Positions 37,901-51,671 of a stretch of DNA of 64,000 nucleotides are shown piece by piece. Location: positions 8,136,248 through 8,200,247 of the forward strand of contig QVOM02000021.1 of the NCBI GenBank assembly GCA_003586115.2. Reading direction: 5' to 3'. The translations under genes were made by a program, and so were the position numbers. The stretch's first letter is position 1, and each line of letters starts with the position of its first letter. Source of the stretch: Salvator merianae (lineage: Eukaryota > Chordata > Lepidosauria > Squamata > Teiidae). Under the pieces are notes generated by a model. The model was given only the letters and a program-made list of their open reading frames with translations. It searched no databases and was not told where the DNA came from.

Positions 37901-38589
37901 AGTCAGTTTTCTATAGACAGTGTCAGCTACAAAAATATTTCTACTTAAATGAAAATTACTGCAGCATTCTACATGCTTACAAAATGCTAAAATACAAAAG
38001 CAACTTTGGCAAAAGTGAAAGACTTCTGCTGTCTGTCGGGAAATAATTAGATATTAAAGGTAAGATTCTGGAGTAAGGTAACTTATGGAATCTTACGTAA
38101 TGACACAGATATTATTTATGTACTGGGATAATACAGAAAATAGGGAATAGTCAAGGAAAAGGCATGATAATCAGTTATTTAAATACTGACGTCTTATGCC
38201 TATTTGAGAGTCAGAGTACTGTATTTATGGGTCCTCATCAATACACCATTGGCATGCTTCCTAGGGGACAAGTAAACATACAGGACAGAAAAGACTATAT
38301 AGCTCACCACTGGGACTGCTGGAAGTACTGGAGGTTACAAATGAAGTGAAATGGTACTGGAGGTTACAAAAGACAGTATCAATCACAGGAAAACAATGTT
38401 CAGGGTGATTCTGTGTTGCATATTCCCAGTGCATTCTGGGAGGAGGTGGAAAAGTCACAGTAAGCAGGAAGGTAGCTGCATGGAAGCTGATTGGAGGAAA
38501 CTGGCAGAGCAGTTATAAATTAAAATTTATAGATTAAAGTACATTAGAAATACTCTGTGCTATTTAATATTTCACAAGAGGACACCAAA

Positions 38590-41500
38590 TGTCTCTAGAC
38601 ACGTGGAAATAGAGAGGAGCTCTGCAGCCAGCTGCAATGAATGTAGTATGTTCATATTCTAGCCAGAAGAGAACTCAGACTACATCTGCCACAAATACAA
38701 GCTTCTGTTTCTACTGGAAGAGAAAGTGCAAGGTATTGAGGAAAGAGTGGCTACTTTAAACCTTATTAGGGAAGATGAGAACTTCCTGGACAGAACGGAA
38801 GAAGCTCTTCAAAATGATCAAAGAGAAGAAAATCTCAGTGAAACTATGGAAGCTGAAGAATGGAAGCATGTGACCCAAAGAAGCAGGAGGATAAGAAAAG
38901 AGTCAGCATCTGTACAGCTCAAGAACCGGTACCAAGCTCTCACAGAGGAGAACAATGAGGAGGTGCAGAAAGATTTGGTAAGAACTCCAAAACTTCTTGA
39001 ATGGAAAAAATGGAGAGTTGCTGTGAAGATGAACAGGAGAGTGGCGGTTGTGGGAGACTCCTTATTGAGAGGACAGAAGCAGCTGTGTGCAGACCTGACA
39101 TGACGTCATGAGAGGCGCGTTGCCTTCCTGCTGCATGAATCAAAGATGTGATTGACAAGCTGCCAAGACTCTGCAGTCCTACAGACTACTACCCACTCCT
39201 ACTAATGCATGTAGGGACAAATGATCCCACAGGAAGGAACTCTGAAGCTATCTGCAAAGACTTTGAAGACCTAGGCAGGAAAGTAAAGGAACTAGGAGCA
39301 TAGGTTGTCTCTTCTCATCTATCCTCCCAGTGAATGGTCATGGCACAAGAAGATGGAGCAAGATTCTAGAGATAAACAACTGGCTACATCAATGATGCTA
39401 TTAGCAAGGATTTTTCTAGATCATGGAGTGAAATATTTATATGATGGATTCCTTGCAAGCGATGGGCTGCATCTTACAAAGACAGGAAAGCACATATTTG
39501 GCAGGAGCCTTGCTGCACTCATCAGGAGAGCTTTAAACTAGGGCGAAAGGGGAAGGGAAGTAAAAATCCAAAGAAAGGTAAACAGCTAATGAATACAGGT
39601 GATGATCTTGCTACCAGAAGTGGAAGGAAAGAACAAAGACAAAAAGCTTGGAAGAAAACTAGAGGAGTCAAGTCTATAAGAGATACTTATCATAAACTAA
39701 GATGTTTCTATACCAATGTGCAAAGCATGGGAAACTAACAAGGAGAACTGGAAATCCTAGCACAGGAAAATAAATATGATGTCATAGGCATAACTGAAAC
39801 TTGGTGGGATGATACACATGTTTGGAACACAGAGCTCGAAGACTACAACTTATTTTTAAAAAAACAGGCCTAACAAAAGGGGAGGAGGTGTTGCACTTTA
39901 TGTAAGGAAAGCATATACCTCCACAGAAATTTATCTTTCAGATAATGGAAGCCCTGCAGAAACTGTCTGGGTGAAAATACACGGAGAGAGCAACACAAAA
40001 AATACTATTCTCAGAGTTCATTATAGACCCCCTGGACAAACAGAAGATATAGATGAACTCCTTCTATCTCAGATGGCCAAGCTCTCAGAAAAACATGACA
40101 TAGTGATTATGGGAGATTTTAACTACCCGGACATTTGTTGGGAATCTCTCTCTGGCAAAAGTCATGGGTCCAATAAATTATTTCCCTCTCTTGCAGATAA
40201 CTTCGTCTGCCAAAAGATGGAAGAAAAAGCAAGGGGATCTGCTACCTTGGACCTAATTCTTACCAACAGGGAGGAAATGATTGAAGAAGTAAGGGTGACT
40301 GGAACCCTGGGAAGCAGTGACCATGTTTTCACTAAGTTTTGGGTAACAAAGGGAGGAAGACCTGATGAACTCAGACTTCAAGGTTGGATTTCAGAAGAGC
40401 AAATTTTCAGAAGGAGGGTAGGGAGGATCCATTGGCTGGATGTCCTAAAGGACAGAAATGTCTAAGAAGGATGGGAAATTTTGCAAAAGGAGATTCTGGC
40501 GGCAGAATCTTTAACAATTCCTAAAAGAAGAAAGAATGGGAAGCATCTAAAGAGACCAGGATGGATGAACTAAGAACTTATTAACTTGCTAAAAAGGAAA
40601 AAAGAAATGTTTAAAAAACTGAAGATGGGGGGCATATCTAAAGAAGAATATAATGCAATTTGCAGGGACTGCAGGATAAGTGTCAGAAAGGCTAAAGCTA
40701 AAAATGAATTGAGGATTGCAAAATCAATAAAAAGGGGTTGGGGGGGGTATGTCAGAAAAAAAGAAAAGAAAAGTCAAAGAAGCTATAGGACCTTTCAGGA
40801 TGAGAAGAGCAAACTGATCAAAAGTGACATTGATAAGGCAGAACTTCTGAACTCCTATTTTGCATCTGTTTTCTCTCAGAAAGGAAATGAAACATCAGAT
40901 GGCCTTCACTGTGCTGTTGAGGGAATAAGAGAATGGACAAGGAGAAGGTAACTTAGCTAACTTAAATGAATTCAAGTCTCCAGGCCCAGATGAATTACAT
41001 TTTAGGGTGCTGAAGGAATTAGCAGATATAATTGCTGAACCATTATCTGTGATCTTTGAGAATTCCTGGAGAACAGGAGAAGTCCTGAAAGACTGGAGGA
41101 GGGTGAATGTTGTCCCTGTCTTCAAAAAGGAAGAAAGCTGACCCAGGAAACTACAGGCTTGTGAGCCTGACTTCAATAACAGGCAAGATCCTTGAACAAA
41201 TTATTGAACAGCACTTATGTGAACACTTGGATGGGAATACATTAATTAACCAGAGCCAACATGGATTTCTAACAAACAAGCCAGACTAATCTCATTTCCT
41301 TTTATGACAAAATCACTGGATGGATCAATCAAGGAAATGCCGTAGACATAATATATCTTGACTTCAGCAAAGCATTTGACAAAGTGCCTCATATCATACT
41401 TATTGAAAAATTGATCAAATATGGGATTGACAGGACAACTGTTAGGTGGATTCATAACTGGCTTAGTGATTGTACTCAAAGAGTGGTCATAAATGGCTTA

Positions 41501-42488
41501 ACATCCAACTGGAAGCATGTCTCAAGTGGGGTGCCACAAGGCTCTGTCCTAGGCCCGGTGTGGTTCGACATTTTTACAAATGATCTGGATGAGGGAGTGG
41601 GGAGGATGCTGATCAAATCTGCAGATGACACAAAGCTAGGAGGGGTTGCTAACACTAGGGAGGAGGAGGAGATGATTCAAAATGCTCTGGACAAGCTTGA
41701 ACAGTGGACTGAAACTAACAGAATGACATTTAACAGGGAGAAATGCGAAGTTTTACATCTGGGTAAGAAAAATGACAAAATCCAATACAGAATGGGAGGA
41801 ATCTTGCTGAGCTGCAGCACATGTGAAAAGGATCTGGGTGTACTAGTAGATCACAGACTGAACATGAGTCAACAGTGTGATGCAGCTGCAAAAAAGGCAA
41901 ACACCACCCTGGGACGTATCAAGAGGCGCATAGAGTCTAGATCTCAAGAAGTAATTATCCCTCTTTACTCTGTCTTGGTCAGACCTCATCTGGAGTACTG
42001 TGTCCAGTTCTGGACACCCCAATTTAAAAAAGACATTGACAAGCTGGAGCACATTCAGAGGAGAGATACCAGAATGGTGAGTGGTCTGCAAATCATGTCC
42101 TACGAGGAACAGTTAAAGGATTTAAGAATGTTTAGTCTACAGAAGAGAGACTGAGAGGAGACACTATTGCTTTTTTCAAGTATCTGAAGGGCTGTCAGTG
42201 CAGAGGATTGACCCTATTCTCACTTACACAAGGAAGGAAGGACTAGAAACAATGAGATGAAACTTCAAAGGAATAGATACAGACTAGATATTAGAAAAAA
42301 CTTTCTGTCAGTAAGGGTGATCAGTCAATGGAATAGGTTGCCACAGGAGGTGGTGAGTCCTCTTTCACTGGAGGTCTTCACGGAGAGGCTGGACAAACAT
42401 TTGCCTGGGATGGTTTAGTGAATCCTGCACTGAGCAGGGGGTTGGACTCAATGACCCTGGAGGTCCCTTCCAACTCTATGATTCTATG
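38590..42488 (+). mobile_element. CR1 LINE, nearly full length, inactive
   Basis: ORF1 remnant: 38726-39103 ends in VAVVGDSLLRGQ and continues, after a stop, through LMHVGTNDPTG to DGLHLTKTGKHIFG (39450-39540). This is the GDSL-esterase-like domain of CR1 ORF1. ORF2 remnant: apurinic-type endonuclease at about 39690-40380 (ITETWW, VIMGDFNYPDICW, SDHVFTKFW), then RT at 40980-42154 (YLDFSKAFDKVPH, GVPQGSVLGPVWF) and the thumb region. The end carries the classic CR1 3' tail CTATGATTCTATG. Several stops and frameshifts split it, and the catalytic box reads SADD. Confidence 0.92.
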
Positions 42489-42599
42489 AAATCTAATCCC
42501 ATTTAACGTAGTGGATTGTACATGCCTTAGAAAGCCGTGAAGTGGAAACACACATAAAAGAGAATGAAAAACTGGAATGAAGATCTGAGAGCTATTTGA

Positions 42600-43085
42600 T
42601 ATAGTTAGTCGCTAGCCACTTTCCCCTTACTGGCCAGCCACCCTGGATGCCAACTTCACCAAGCTACTGAGCCCAATTCAAGGTGTTAACCTTAACTTAC
42701 AAGCCCCTAAATGACTTGGGCTAAAAATATCTAAAGGAATGCCTTCTTCCATATCAATCTGCCCATGCCTTAAGATCTGTAGGGGACGATCTTCCGGTTG
42801 TACCACCACCCTCAGTAGCAAAAGGGGTGGGCGCCTTCTCAGTGACAGCTCCCAGATTATGGAATAGTCTTCCCCAGAGATGCATCATGCACGTTCACTT
42901 TATATGTTTAGGAAAGCAGTGAAGATATTCCTCTTTGCCCCGACCTTTGGCTAAATAATGAAACAGCTTTTCCTCCCTATTTTCAGACACTGTTATTGTT
43001 TTAGTCCATTCATTTTTATATTGGTTTTTAATGTTGTAACCTGCGGGGCATAGGGCAGGATAAAAATGCAAATAATAAATAAAGG
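42600..43085 (+). mobile_element. L2-like LINE 3' end
   Basis: A decayed RT tail (PIQGVNLNLQAPK-like, then DYGIVFPRDA in broken frames) is followed by a 3'UTR ending in AATAATAAATAAAG. It follows directly on the CR1 copy. Confidence 0.65.
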
Positions 43086-43129
43086 CATTAGATTACTTCA
43101 GACTTTCCTAAAATCTCAATCACCAATGT

Positions 43130-43490
43130 TTAAAGGCAATTGTAATTCACACCTGAAGCCAAGCCTCCCAAGCACATGTCATTGTGCTTGGGAGAGGCCA
43201 TCTTAGCTGTGTCACCCCCTTCAACAGTTAGGGGGGTGGGGACATGTGGGAGGGACTTCTCGGTGATAGCCCCACCTCCAGGCTATAGAACAGTCTCCCA
43301 AACATTTAGATGTTTGGTGAAGACACACCTCTTTACCCTGGCCTTTGGTTGAAGGAATAGTATGCCCTGCCTACTATAGGTACTGTCATTGTTTTAGCTA
43401 CCTTATTTTATCTGTTTTTATACTGATTTTATTATAACTCATTCAGAAACCTTCACGTACAGGATAGAAGTACAAATAAATCAATCAATA
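43130..43490 (+). mobile_element. L2-like LINE 3' end, second copy
   Basis: It repeats the layout of 42780-43085: CACCCCCTTCAACAGTTAGG, CAGTCTCCCAAACATTT, and an AAATAAATCAATCAATAA end. Confidence 0.65.
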
Positions 43491-46140
43491 ATTTTCAGCC
43501 TGTAAGATCGGGGAAACTATCTTCAACAAACTAGAGCCCCAAAAATAATTTGGTCACTGTAGTTAAATCAAGTCCAATGAAACTTGTCAGTCAAATCTAA
43601 ACTTCTGTGTAATCTCTTTTTGGTTCCTCAGAGCTGCAGAAATAAATCTAGTGTTTCAATCCTATGGAGCCTCGGTCTTCCAGTCCCTCAGCTGTGCTAG
43701 AAATTGCCGCTCTGTCATACCAGAACACACAATACAACCAGCATTTTCAGCTTAGTGGAAGCGCCAAAACTGACCATTTCCCTCTATATCTCCAACAGCG
43801 ATTTAAAGAAACAGTTAAAAGTTCTATCACTGTTTAGATCACTTTAATGTGCCACAAAAAAAAAAAAAAAAAATCACTGCATATTCTCTGTAAAACAATT
43901 GGTGCTTTATATATACCAATATGAAAAAGACAGCAAAGATCCAACAGGTTTGTACTCATAAATAATGCTTAACAGAACTGGTTTATATAGCCAGCTGCCA
44001 GTGACCAGGTTTTGCACCAGTTAAATGCCATAGGCTTTGTTTCATAGGTTTTGCATTTCAAAATAGAAGAAAGAAATCTATGTACTGTAGTTTTGTGCAG
44101 AATTGATTTTTGCATATTTTGAATTAAGTGCTTTCCAGTTTTCCAGAAAATCTATTTTATTTCTATGTTCTGCTACAGTCCTTTAAAAACACTGGAGCAG
44201 TGTTTAAAACAGGAAGTGGGAGAAAGAATTGCTTGATCAGCAAAATGAAAAATGCAGCATATTTTCAATTCCTTTTCAATTCCACTATTCCTTTTCCGCT
44301 ACATAACATAATATTTCAGTATCAACCAAGGATTGCTGATGCACAGCTGTAGCCATTCAGGAAGGATAGATAAAATCTATACTTTCATTCCTAAATAGGG
44401 TAAGGGTAGTAGTCATACAATCTGGTTTACTTTCACTCACTCCACAACAAAATAGTGCAATAAAAATGTCAACTGCTGAGCTTCTAGGCCTAGAGCTATA
44501 ATCAGCTTTAGCAAGCTCTAGAGCTACTGTGCTTCTGTTATCTTCACAGTATTTGTTTAGATTTATTTTCCAAGTGCTTATCTGAAGGTCTTAATTTCTC
44601 AAGAATTGGTGCCTGCATCACAGTTCTTATAAGGTCAAGTTCAGAATTACTGTGCAGGCCACTGCAACCTTCTTGTCCATGTAACTCGTAATCTGTTGTT
44701 CTTTCAGGATTTTTAAGTGAAATACTCTGTCTCCACACAACTTCTGGAAAGCCTGATTTACTCACTTACAGAATCAGCATACATTGAAGTATTTCAATAT
44801 TTTGAAAGAGAATGTAGAGGCAGGGAAATTTAGTTTTATATATTTCAAATATTTATATCTTGCCCTTCACCTAAACTTTATTTTTTGTAAAACGTTTTAC
44901 TAACCCTTGCTAATCCTGATAATCCTAAAGTCTGTTATCATTCAAACATCAGAGGAGCAACTTGTGGTCAAAACTGAAGAGAATCTTGAGCCAAAGGAGA
45001 AGCTAGGTTTCTATTATCCCATTGCAGATTATTTAAAGGATCATAGCCACATTTGTCTTCGCATATATTTAGCAATGGTCATTACATAACTATTTGTGAA
45101 CGCTACAGTAGCTCTAACTAGAACTAGAATAGCAGTACTAAGTCGTGTTCAAGTATTTCAAATGGATGGTCCTGTTGTAACAAAGGAGGTTAATAGAGAC
45201 AGTGAGGACAAAACAAATAACTGAAAGCCTAGAAAAGGAACACCCCATGTTCAGTCTGAGGTATTCTCAAACTTAGGCAGCATTTGCATACCTTCAGTGC
45301 ATAAAATGGCTATTTTCACTTCTTTTTGCCCTCAGAACCCATTTCTTTAAGGTAAACCTTAACTTCCTTTCTAGCTGCTAAAGCTTCTACAGCCTCTCAG
45401 GTGTAGAATAGCATTCAAAATAAAATTGGCTTGAGAAGCTGCCTGATATTATTTGGCCATTCTCAACAATATTCTAATCATTTACATGAATACAATATCT
45501 AACCCCTGGACAATAAAAAAAAGACACAAGATGAATTCCTCCATCTTTGCTAACATCTTAGGCAACGTTCTACATAGTAATATCTGTGGGGTCTTACTGA
45601 TATGTCGCCTCTCCTCTGCTCCAAAAATGCCCCCAAACACCTCACAGTTGAGAGATGTAATTCCTACAATGAGAATCTCTTCTACAACATTTAAAGGGAA
45701 AGAAATGAAAGGGGCTCACATGACAAAACATGCACACCAAAAAGGAATCTTCTGTCATTTGTTGTATTATCAAATGGGCAAAAGGCAACAAATCACAATG
45801 GCCATAAGCTTTTATTACAGAGATGCTCAACCTGTGAACCACCAGGTATCACGGGACTACAGAAGGAGAGTATGCAGGGGGCACTTCTGACAATACACAT
45901 GGATATGCTAATCTTGATAGCCAGCAGGCAAGAAATTCCTGCGGAAGTGAACGGAAATTTGCCATTCACCTCTGATGCCCTTGTAGCACCAACACAGCAC
46001 AGCAGATCTTTTCAAAGACTGATTTGCTGTAATTCACACACATCAGGGATACCTGCAAACTGCCATTCACCTCCCACAGGTGCTTCCCCACATGCTAGAG
46101 ATAGCAAATCCCTGTGTACTTGCTAAGATGCTCCCTACTC
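43491..46140. other. Intron 1, nothing recognised; poly-A tract at about 43854
   Basis: A run of about 19 adenines lies at 43855-43873. No exon or named repeat is seen elsewhere. Confidence 0.45.
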
Positions 46141-46144
46141 ATCC

Positions 46145-46500
46145 ACTATTTATTTATTTGCATTTTTATCCCAACCTATACCCAAAGTCTCAGGGCAGGT
46201 AACAGCAACAGAAAACAAAATATAAAATGAACATATCAAAAATAATAAGATATTAAAATAACTGAATGTGGGGAGGGGAAGATGTTTCCTTAATTTCAAT
46301 CAAAGTCCAGGGTATATAACAATTTTCTGAATCTATTAACTGAAGGTGTCTGGCACACCTCAGGTGGGAATCTATTCCACAATTTGGAGATCACCACCAA
46401 GAAAGCCGTATCCTGGCCTTTACCCCTATGAGGGCTGAAGTCTTGCAACATCTAGCAGACAATAGTTTTGAGCACACATTTTATGGTAAAGCATGGCAGC
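46145..46500 (-). mobile_element. L2-like LINE 3' end
   Basis: The inverted 3'UTR starts TATTTATTTATTTGCATTT and contains CCAAAGTCTCAGGGCAGG and a decayed RT tail with the CTATTCCACAATTTGGAG block. Confidence 0.65.
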
Positions 46501-46759
46501 TGTAACACTTTCTTTTAGGTATTAAAAGACAGAATTAAAATACTTACAGTCACAATACTGCTGATTATCAAAAAGATATCCTCTAAAAGTGGTTATTGCC
46601 TAAACATGCCAGGCTTTGCAATAAAAGTCTGTGGACACTGTCATTCAGTCTTCCTTTTCTTTTGTTTTCTGCTACAGAAGTTTTATTTTACTGGTAGTTT
46701 GGCATACAGTATTGCAATATGTTGTACAGCTTGCTTTACTGTATTTTCAGCTTACAGCT

Positions 46760-46782
46760 GGTCCACACACACACACACACAC
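46760..46782. repeat. (CA)n microsatellite
   Basis: A run of CA dinucleotides (about nine to ten units) within intron 1. Confidence 0.9.
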
Positions 46783-47190
46783 CTCAAAAACGCCTTAAGT
46801 AATAGGTAAAATGTGCACCCACACTTAGCTTTATCATAAAGTGATGAATATGTCAACTTACTCACCCGAACTAGCTCTATGCTTAACTTTCCAGAGCTGC
46901 CAGAAACAATCCATGTGCAATATACATACTGTAACACTACACAAGAGGCCTTCTGTTTGCAGTCTTCTATCAGAAAAATCTCACCAGGCTACCAAGATAT
47001 AATCTGGAAAAAGTCCAAGCCTATGCCTACAGCGTTTGTGCCTTTACTCTGAAAGATGAATGCTAGACAAGAAGTTTGAAGATACTGAGCAGATTTTAAA
47101 GTACTAGCTTGCTGTAATATGCAATCAATGCAGCTTCAAGTCCATGGGTTAGGGTTAGGGTGGACTATGCAAAGCCATTTTGCTTTGTGT

Positions 47191-47945
47191 TCATAAGAAC
47201 ATAAGAGGAGCCTTGCTGGATCAGGCCACGGCCCATCTAGTCCAGCATTCTATTTCACGCAGTAGCCCACCAATTGCTTCTGGGCATTCTCAAGCAGAAT
47301 AAAAGGCAAAACTTTCACTTGCTCTTGACTCCCTGCAAATGGTTTTACAGACATCCTGCCTGTCTTTCCAACCTGGAGGCAGTACCTAAGCATCCATTCC
47401 AGTAGCCATTGATTCACCTGACCTCCATGAATCTGTCCAGTCCTTTCTTAAAGCTATCTAGGCTGATGGCTGTCACCACCTCGTCCGGTAATAAATTCCA
47501 CAGACCGACGACCCTCTGGGTGAAAAAATACTTCCCCTTGTCAGTCCTAACTCTCCTACCCATCAGCTTCAGAGAGTGCCCCCTGGACCTAGTGCTGTGT
47601 AATAGTGAAAAAAACTTCTCTCTGTCCACCTTATCCATACCATGCATTATTTTATATATTTCAATCAGGTCTCCTCTTAAACACCACTTTTCAAGGCTGA
47701 AGAGGCCAAGGCGTTGCAGCCTGATTTTGTAAGGAAGGTGTTCCAGCCCCGTGATCATTCTGGTTGCCCTTTTCTGCACCTTCTCCAGCTCCACAATATC
47801 CTTTCTGAGGTGAGGTGACAAGAATTGTACACAATATTCCAAGTATGGTCTCACCATAGATTTATAGAGGCACAATGACACTTGCTGACTTGTTTTCTGT
47901 TCCCTTCCTAATTACCCCTAGCACTGAATTTGCTTTTTTCACTGC
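47191..47945 (-). mobile_element. CR1-clade LINE, 5'-truncated, inverted copy
   Basis: Minus 47414-47881 is an open frame of about 155 codons encoding the same RT C-terminus as the copy at 33200-34021 (RPYLEYCVQFLSPHLRKDIV, FFTQRVVGLWNLLPDEVV). The 3' end starts at 47191 with CATAAGAACATAAGAGG. It is opposite in orientation to the other copy, 13 kb apart. Confidence 0.88.
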
Positions 47946-50815
47946 TCAAGCATCCACATTTGCTTCAAAATGGAACACTTACAGTACTCCTTACCATAAT
48001 GCTAGAAGCTACAAGGGTTTTCCTTACTTTAACAGTTTTTACCTTTCCCATCTGATAAGATCAATTTAGATAATAAATTTCATGAAATCAGTGTATGGAC
48101 TGTTGATATATTTAACATCATATAACCATGTCAAATTCACTAAACGTCTACCCCGAATCATTTCACAATTGCAGTGGTAATAGCATTTCATGCCTCTTCT
48201 GAGCAAGTCAGAAAGGTGCCAGATATGTCTCTGAGGCACTAGTGAGAGACAGTCTAGCAGAAGGATCACTGTACTCATGCAAGATGACCATCTGTTCCTG
48301 TGTTCCACTGGTGGGATCTTCACATTAATCTTCCACTTGTATAGCAGCAGTTAGAGCAGTAGTCTTTCCAAGAACTATACCATCCTGAAAGGGATGAAGG
48401 GCAAATTTTGTCTGTCTGCTACTCTACTGCTAAACACAGTATGTTAACACTACAGGAAAAAAAAGATTTGCAAATAGTGTTGACATCACGTGTATACAAA
48501 TACACCTGCTTTGTCCTACCTGCTCAGCAAAAAATGCCACCTGATTTAACATTTTATTCTTTACATAGTCTTGAAGTAGCCTACAACTGTTGCAATAGTT
48601 CTGATCCTTAATGAGGCTTACTGTAGTGCAGGTATACCATTTGGAAAATCACCACAGGATTCATTTTGCTTTGTGCAGAAAAATTACTGTACAAAGTACT
48701 AGGCTAGCTAATTACATACCTAGAGTATTTCTTCAATTATTGTGATTTTAAAGAGTGATTCAACACTGGCTGGTATACTGGACCAACAAGTGTACTAGGA
48801 GTCTCCCTTCTGCACACGGGTATCCCCCCAAAAGCATATTATGGACTTAGCCCAACATCGGGGGGGGAACCCTCAAATGATCATATAATAGGCTTAGGAA
48901 GAAAAGATAATTAATAGAGGTGAAATCAATGATACAATCTAGTAAAAGTCCACATGGTACAAAAGAAATAGAAACAAACTTTTTCTTTCACTATACAATA
49001 ATCACCGTTATCAAATGAAACAAGATTCAATGGTGTACTTCTACACATCTGCACAGCAATCTACTTATGGAACACAATTTCATGGAGAACAGTTGCAACA
49101 AAAGTTATTTACAGTAATGGCCATATAAAACCAACAAAGTGCAAATGTCACTGCATACTAGCTGTAGGGGAGGTTAATACCTTCTACATTCTCTTCGTAG
49201 GGTTCTTGAACCACCTTAGTAGCCTTCTTAAGACACATAGGATGACAGTCTAGGTGGATAGTTCAGTCCAGCTGGGCTGTTCTTACACTCATCCAAACAG
49301 CTCCATATGGTTAAATATAACACCTACTCACCTCCAAGGCCTGCCAAGACTTTAAATCATACTGATCTTACCATCTAAGTGTAAATATTAAAGATACTAA
49401 CATGACTCGTTTTCCTTTTGCCCTGAACACACTTTCAATGTTTAACTGTCACATGAAAAATGCTAATCAGCTGTTGGGAAACCCTAGAGTTCAAATGAAG
49501 AATTGTGGATATGACTAACTGAGAAGAAAACCACCTAGAAAAGAAATGGCAGAGGAAGGAAAGCATATAGGAGGCAGACATTTGGTTTCCCTTATCAATG
49601 CAAACTGTAAACAGTGACCACAAGCCCTTGCTTCCCTTTTCCAAAACGCAGCCTATACATACTTGAAACACAATATGCATTTCCAGCAGATCTGAGTTTA
49701 TACAGGAACAGCAAGCCACCACCATCGCATGTGGTTTGGCCTTTCAGATAACACGGATTTAGAGCTTTGATTAATCTGCTCTGTACAAACATGAAATATT
49801 AGCCAGTTGCTATGAGAGCAGCAGGTGGCTATCATATGTACCTTAGTCAAAATTAGAGCAACCTAATGACTGATGGGAACTGAGCCAGGTGTCACAAACA
49901 GCTCAACTAAAACTTATAACACAACTTGTTGTGCATATCTGCATCCATTTGTATTAGGCTTTTTATAAATATTTGGCCTATGGAAGAATTTTTAAGAATA
50001 TGTCAGCTGATTATTAAGTCTGCTGGCTGCAACTCTTTTGGCTAAGACTAGTAAATAATAATACCTACTTTAGGATTGCTTGCCTTTAACATACTGGTTG
50101 TTTGAGGCTGTTTTGTTTAAATTAAGAATATGAATATTAGGAAATCTCTTATCAACCTTTTGATTTTTCACCGCCATCACCAAAGGGAATTCTCCCCAAG
50201 AAACTGCCACTCCAGTATGAATTAAGCCAGGAAATATTTGTGTCACGAAATAATAGAAGAATTTAGCACACCTAAAAAAGATTAAATGTTTTAACCCATA
50301 AAACAGACAGTTAACAATTTCTCTGATATCTTGTACATACGATAGGCAGGCTAAAGAGCTGAAGGAAATTAAGCAGCTTCAGATGCTTAGAGGTAAATCT
50401 TGCAACTTGAACAGGACAGTGTGGCCTCAATATCATGAAACAGATTTATAATTTCTGTTATGTGTGAATTTGTATTTTAGAAATATATAATTAAAGAGAG
50501 ACGCCTACATTCCAGTTATTTATGCAGGCCAATCCAAATAGAAAGTTAGATGTCCTGCTATTATATCAGTCACAAATAAACCTTAACATCATTGATCGTT
50601 AAGTCCCAGATCTAGTTTGTCCCTCTCTTTCCAAACAGCTTACCAGAAGGAAAGTTTCTTCTTGAAATTCTTAAAGACAACATTGTAGCCTTTCAAGCTA
50701 CAAAAACATAAAAATAATGTCATGTAACACGCCTGTCTAAGCAAGCACAGGGTGGGATGTTAGAGGAACATTCTTCATCTCTTGAGAATTTCACATCATT
50801 TTGCAAAATGATCAG
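47946..50815. other. Intron 1, nothing recognised
   Basis: AT-rich intronic DNA; a G8 tract at about 48860. No exon or named repeat seen. Confidence 0.4.
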
Positions 50816-50819
50816 GGAA

Positions 50820-50965
50820 TGGCGCTAGATCAGTGGTAGCACAAATTCTCTGGAAAGCATAGGTTTGGTCCCTAGAAGATAATGGAAAACCACTCCTGTG
50901 TTTGCCAAGAAAACTGCATGGATGCATCAATGTAGATGCAAAGAGTCAACCTCCATTCAGCATTA
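50820..50965 (+). mobile_element. Squamate SINE with BovB-like tail
   Basis: A tRNA-like head (GATCAGTGGTAGCAC with B-box-like GGTTTGGTCCC) is followed by AAAACCACTCCTGTGTTTGCC and GAAAACTGCATGGAT, which resemble the 3' end of BovB. This composite is the Sauria-type SINE pattern. Confidence 0.75.
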
Positions 50966-51213
50966 CCTAACAACAATACAAAGAAGACCTTATCCATATA
51001 CCGGTTGACTGCTAATAAATTGGGTCCACATACTTCAGTCAAGTTAGAACTTCAGCTTCAGACTTAACACTCCTGAGACATTCATAGCCTTGACCCAAGA
51101 ACCCATGCTAAACAGATCTACATTGCACCTACAGACATCATGTTAGAATTGTAATGGGTCTTGAAAAAGCAATATCAATTAAACAGATAAAACCTACCAG
51201 GAATCATTTAAAC

Positions 51214-51420
51214 CAGTGATTCCAAAGTAGGGGTTGAGGAGCCTTTGGGGAGGTGCAAGGCCATGTGAAAATCTGAAAATAAAGTCAAATTCAGCTGCAG
51301 AATTCGGCGACACTAAGTACAAAGATTTAAGATTTATTTCAATCAAAAGACTGGGAGAAAAACATGTGGGTTTAATGAAAACTAAAACTAGCATCCTGTC
51401 AAAGTGTTTGGGAACCATCT
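51214..51420. mobile_element. hAT-type MITE
   Basis: The left end is CAGTGATTCCAAAGTAGGGG and the right end TTTGGGAACCATCT. The flanks are ATTTAAAC (51206-51213) and ATGTAAAC (51421-51428), seven of eight bases alike. Confidence 0.75.
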
Positions 51421-51671
51421 ATGTAAACGATATGGTTAAAAAAAAACCCTAAATTATCCATTTTCTAATGCACTTCAGTGATCATAAGATTCCCTGTTAC
51501 TGAAAGTTCTGTAGTTGTTATGTTTCTGGCTGGACTGGAATTGGCCCTGGGAATCAGCCATTTTCAGTCGAATGTAAAAATGGCTCAGCCAGAAACCAAG
51601 CCAGTAAGCTGCCTTCTCTCTCCTCTGTCACTTTATACATAAGGGGAGAAGGCGCCTTAATGGGAGACTAA

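Noticed and set aside
47152..47164. Telomere-like TTAGGG units
   Set aside because: Only about two units, easily chance; not an interstitial telomeric array.
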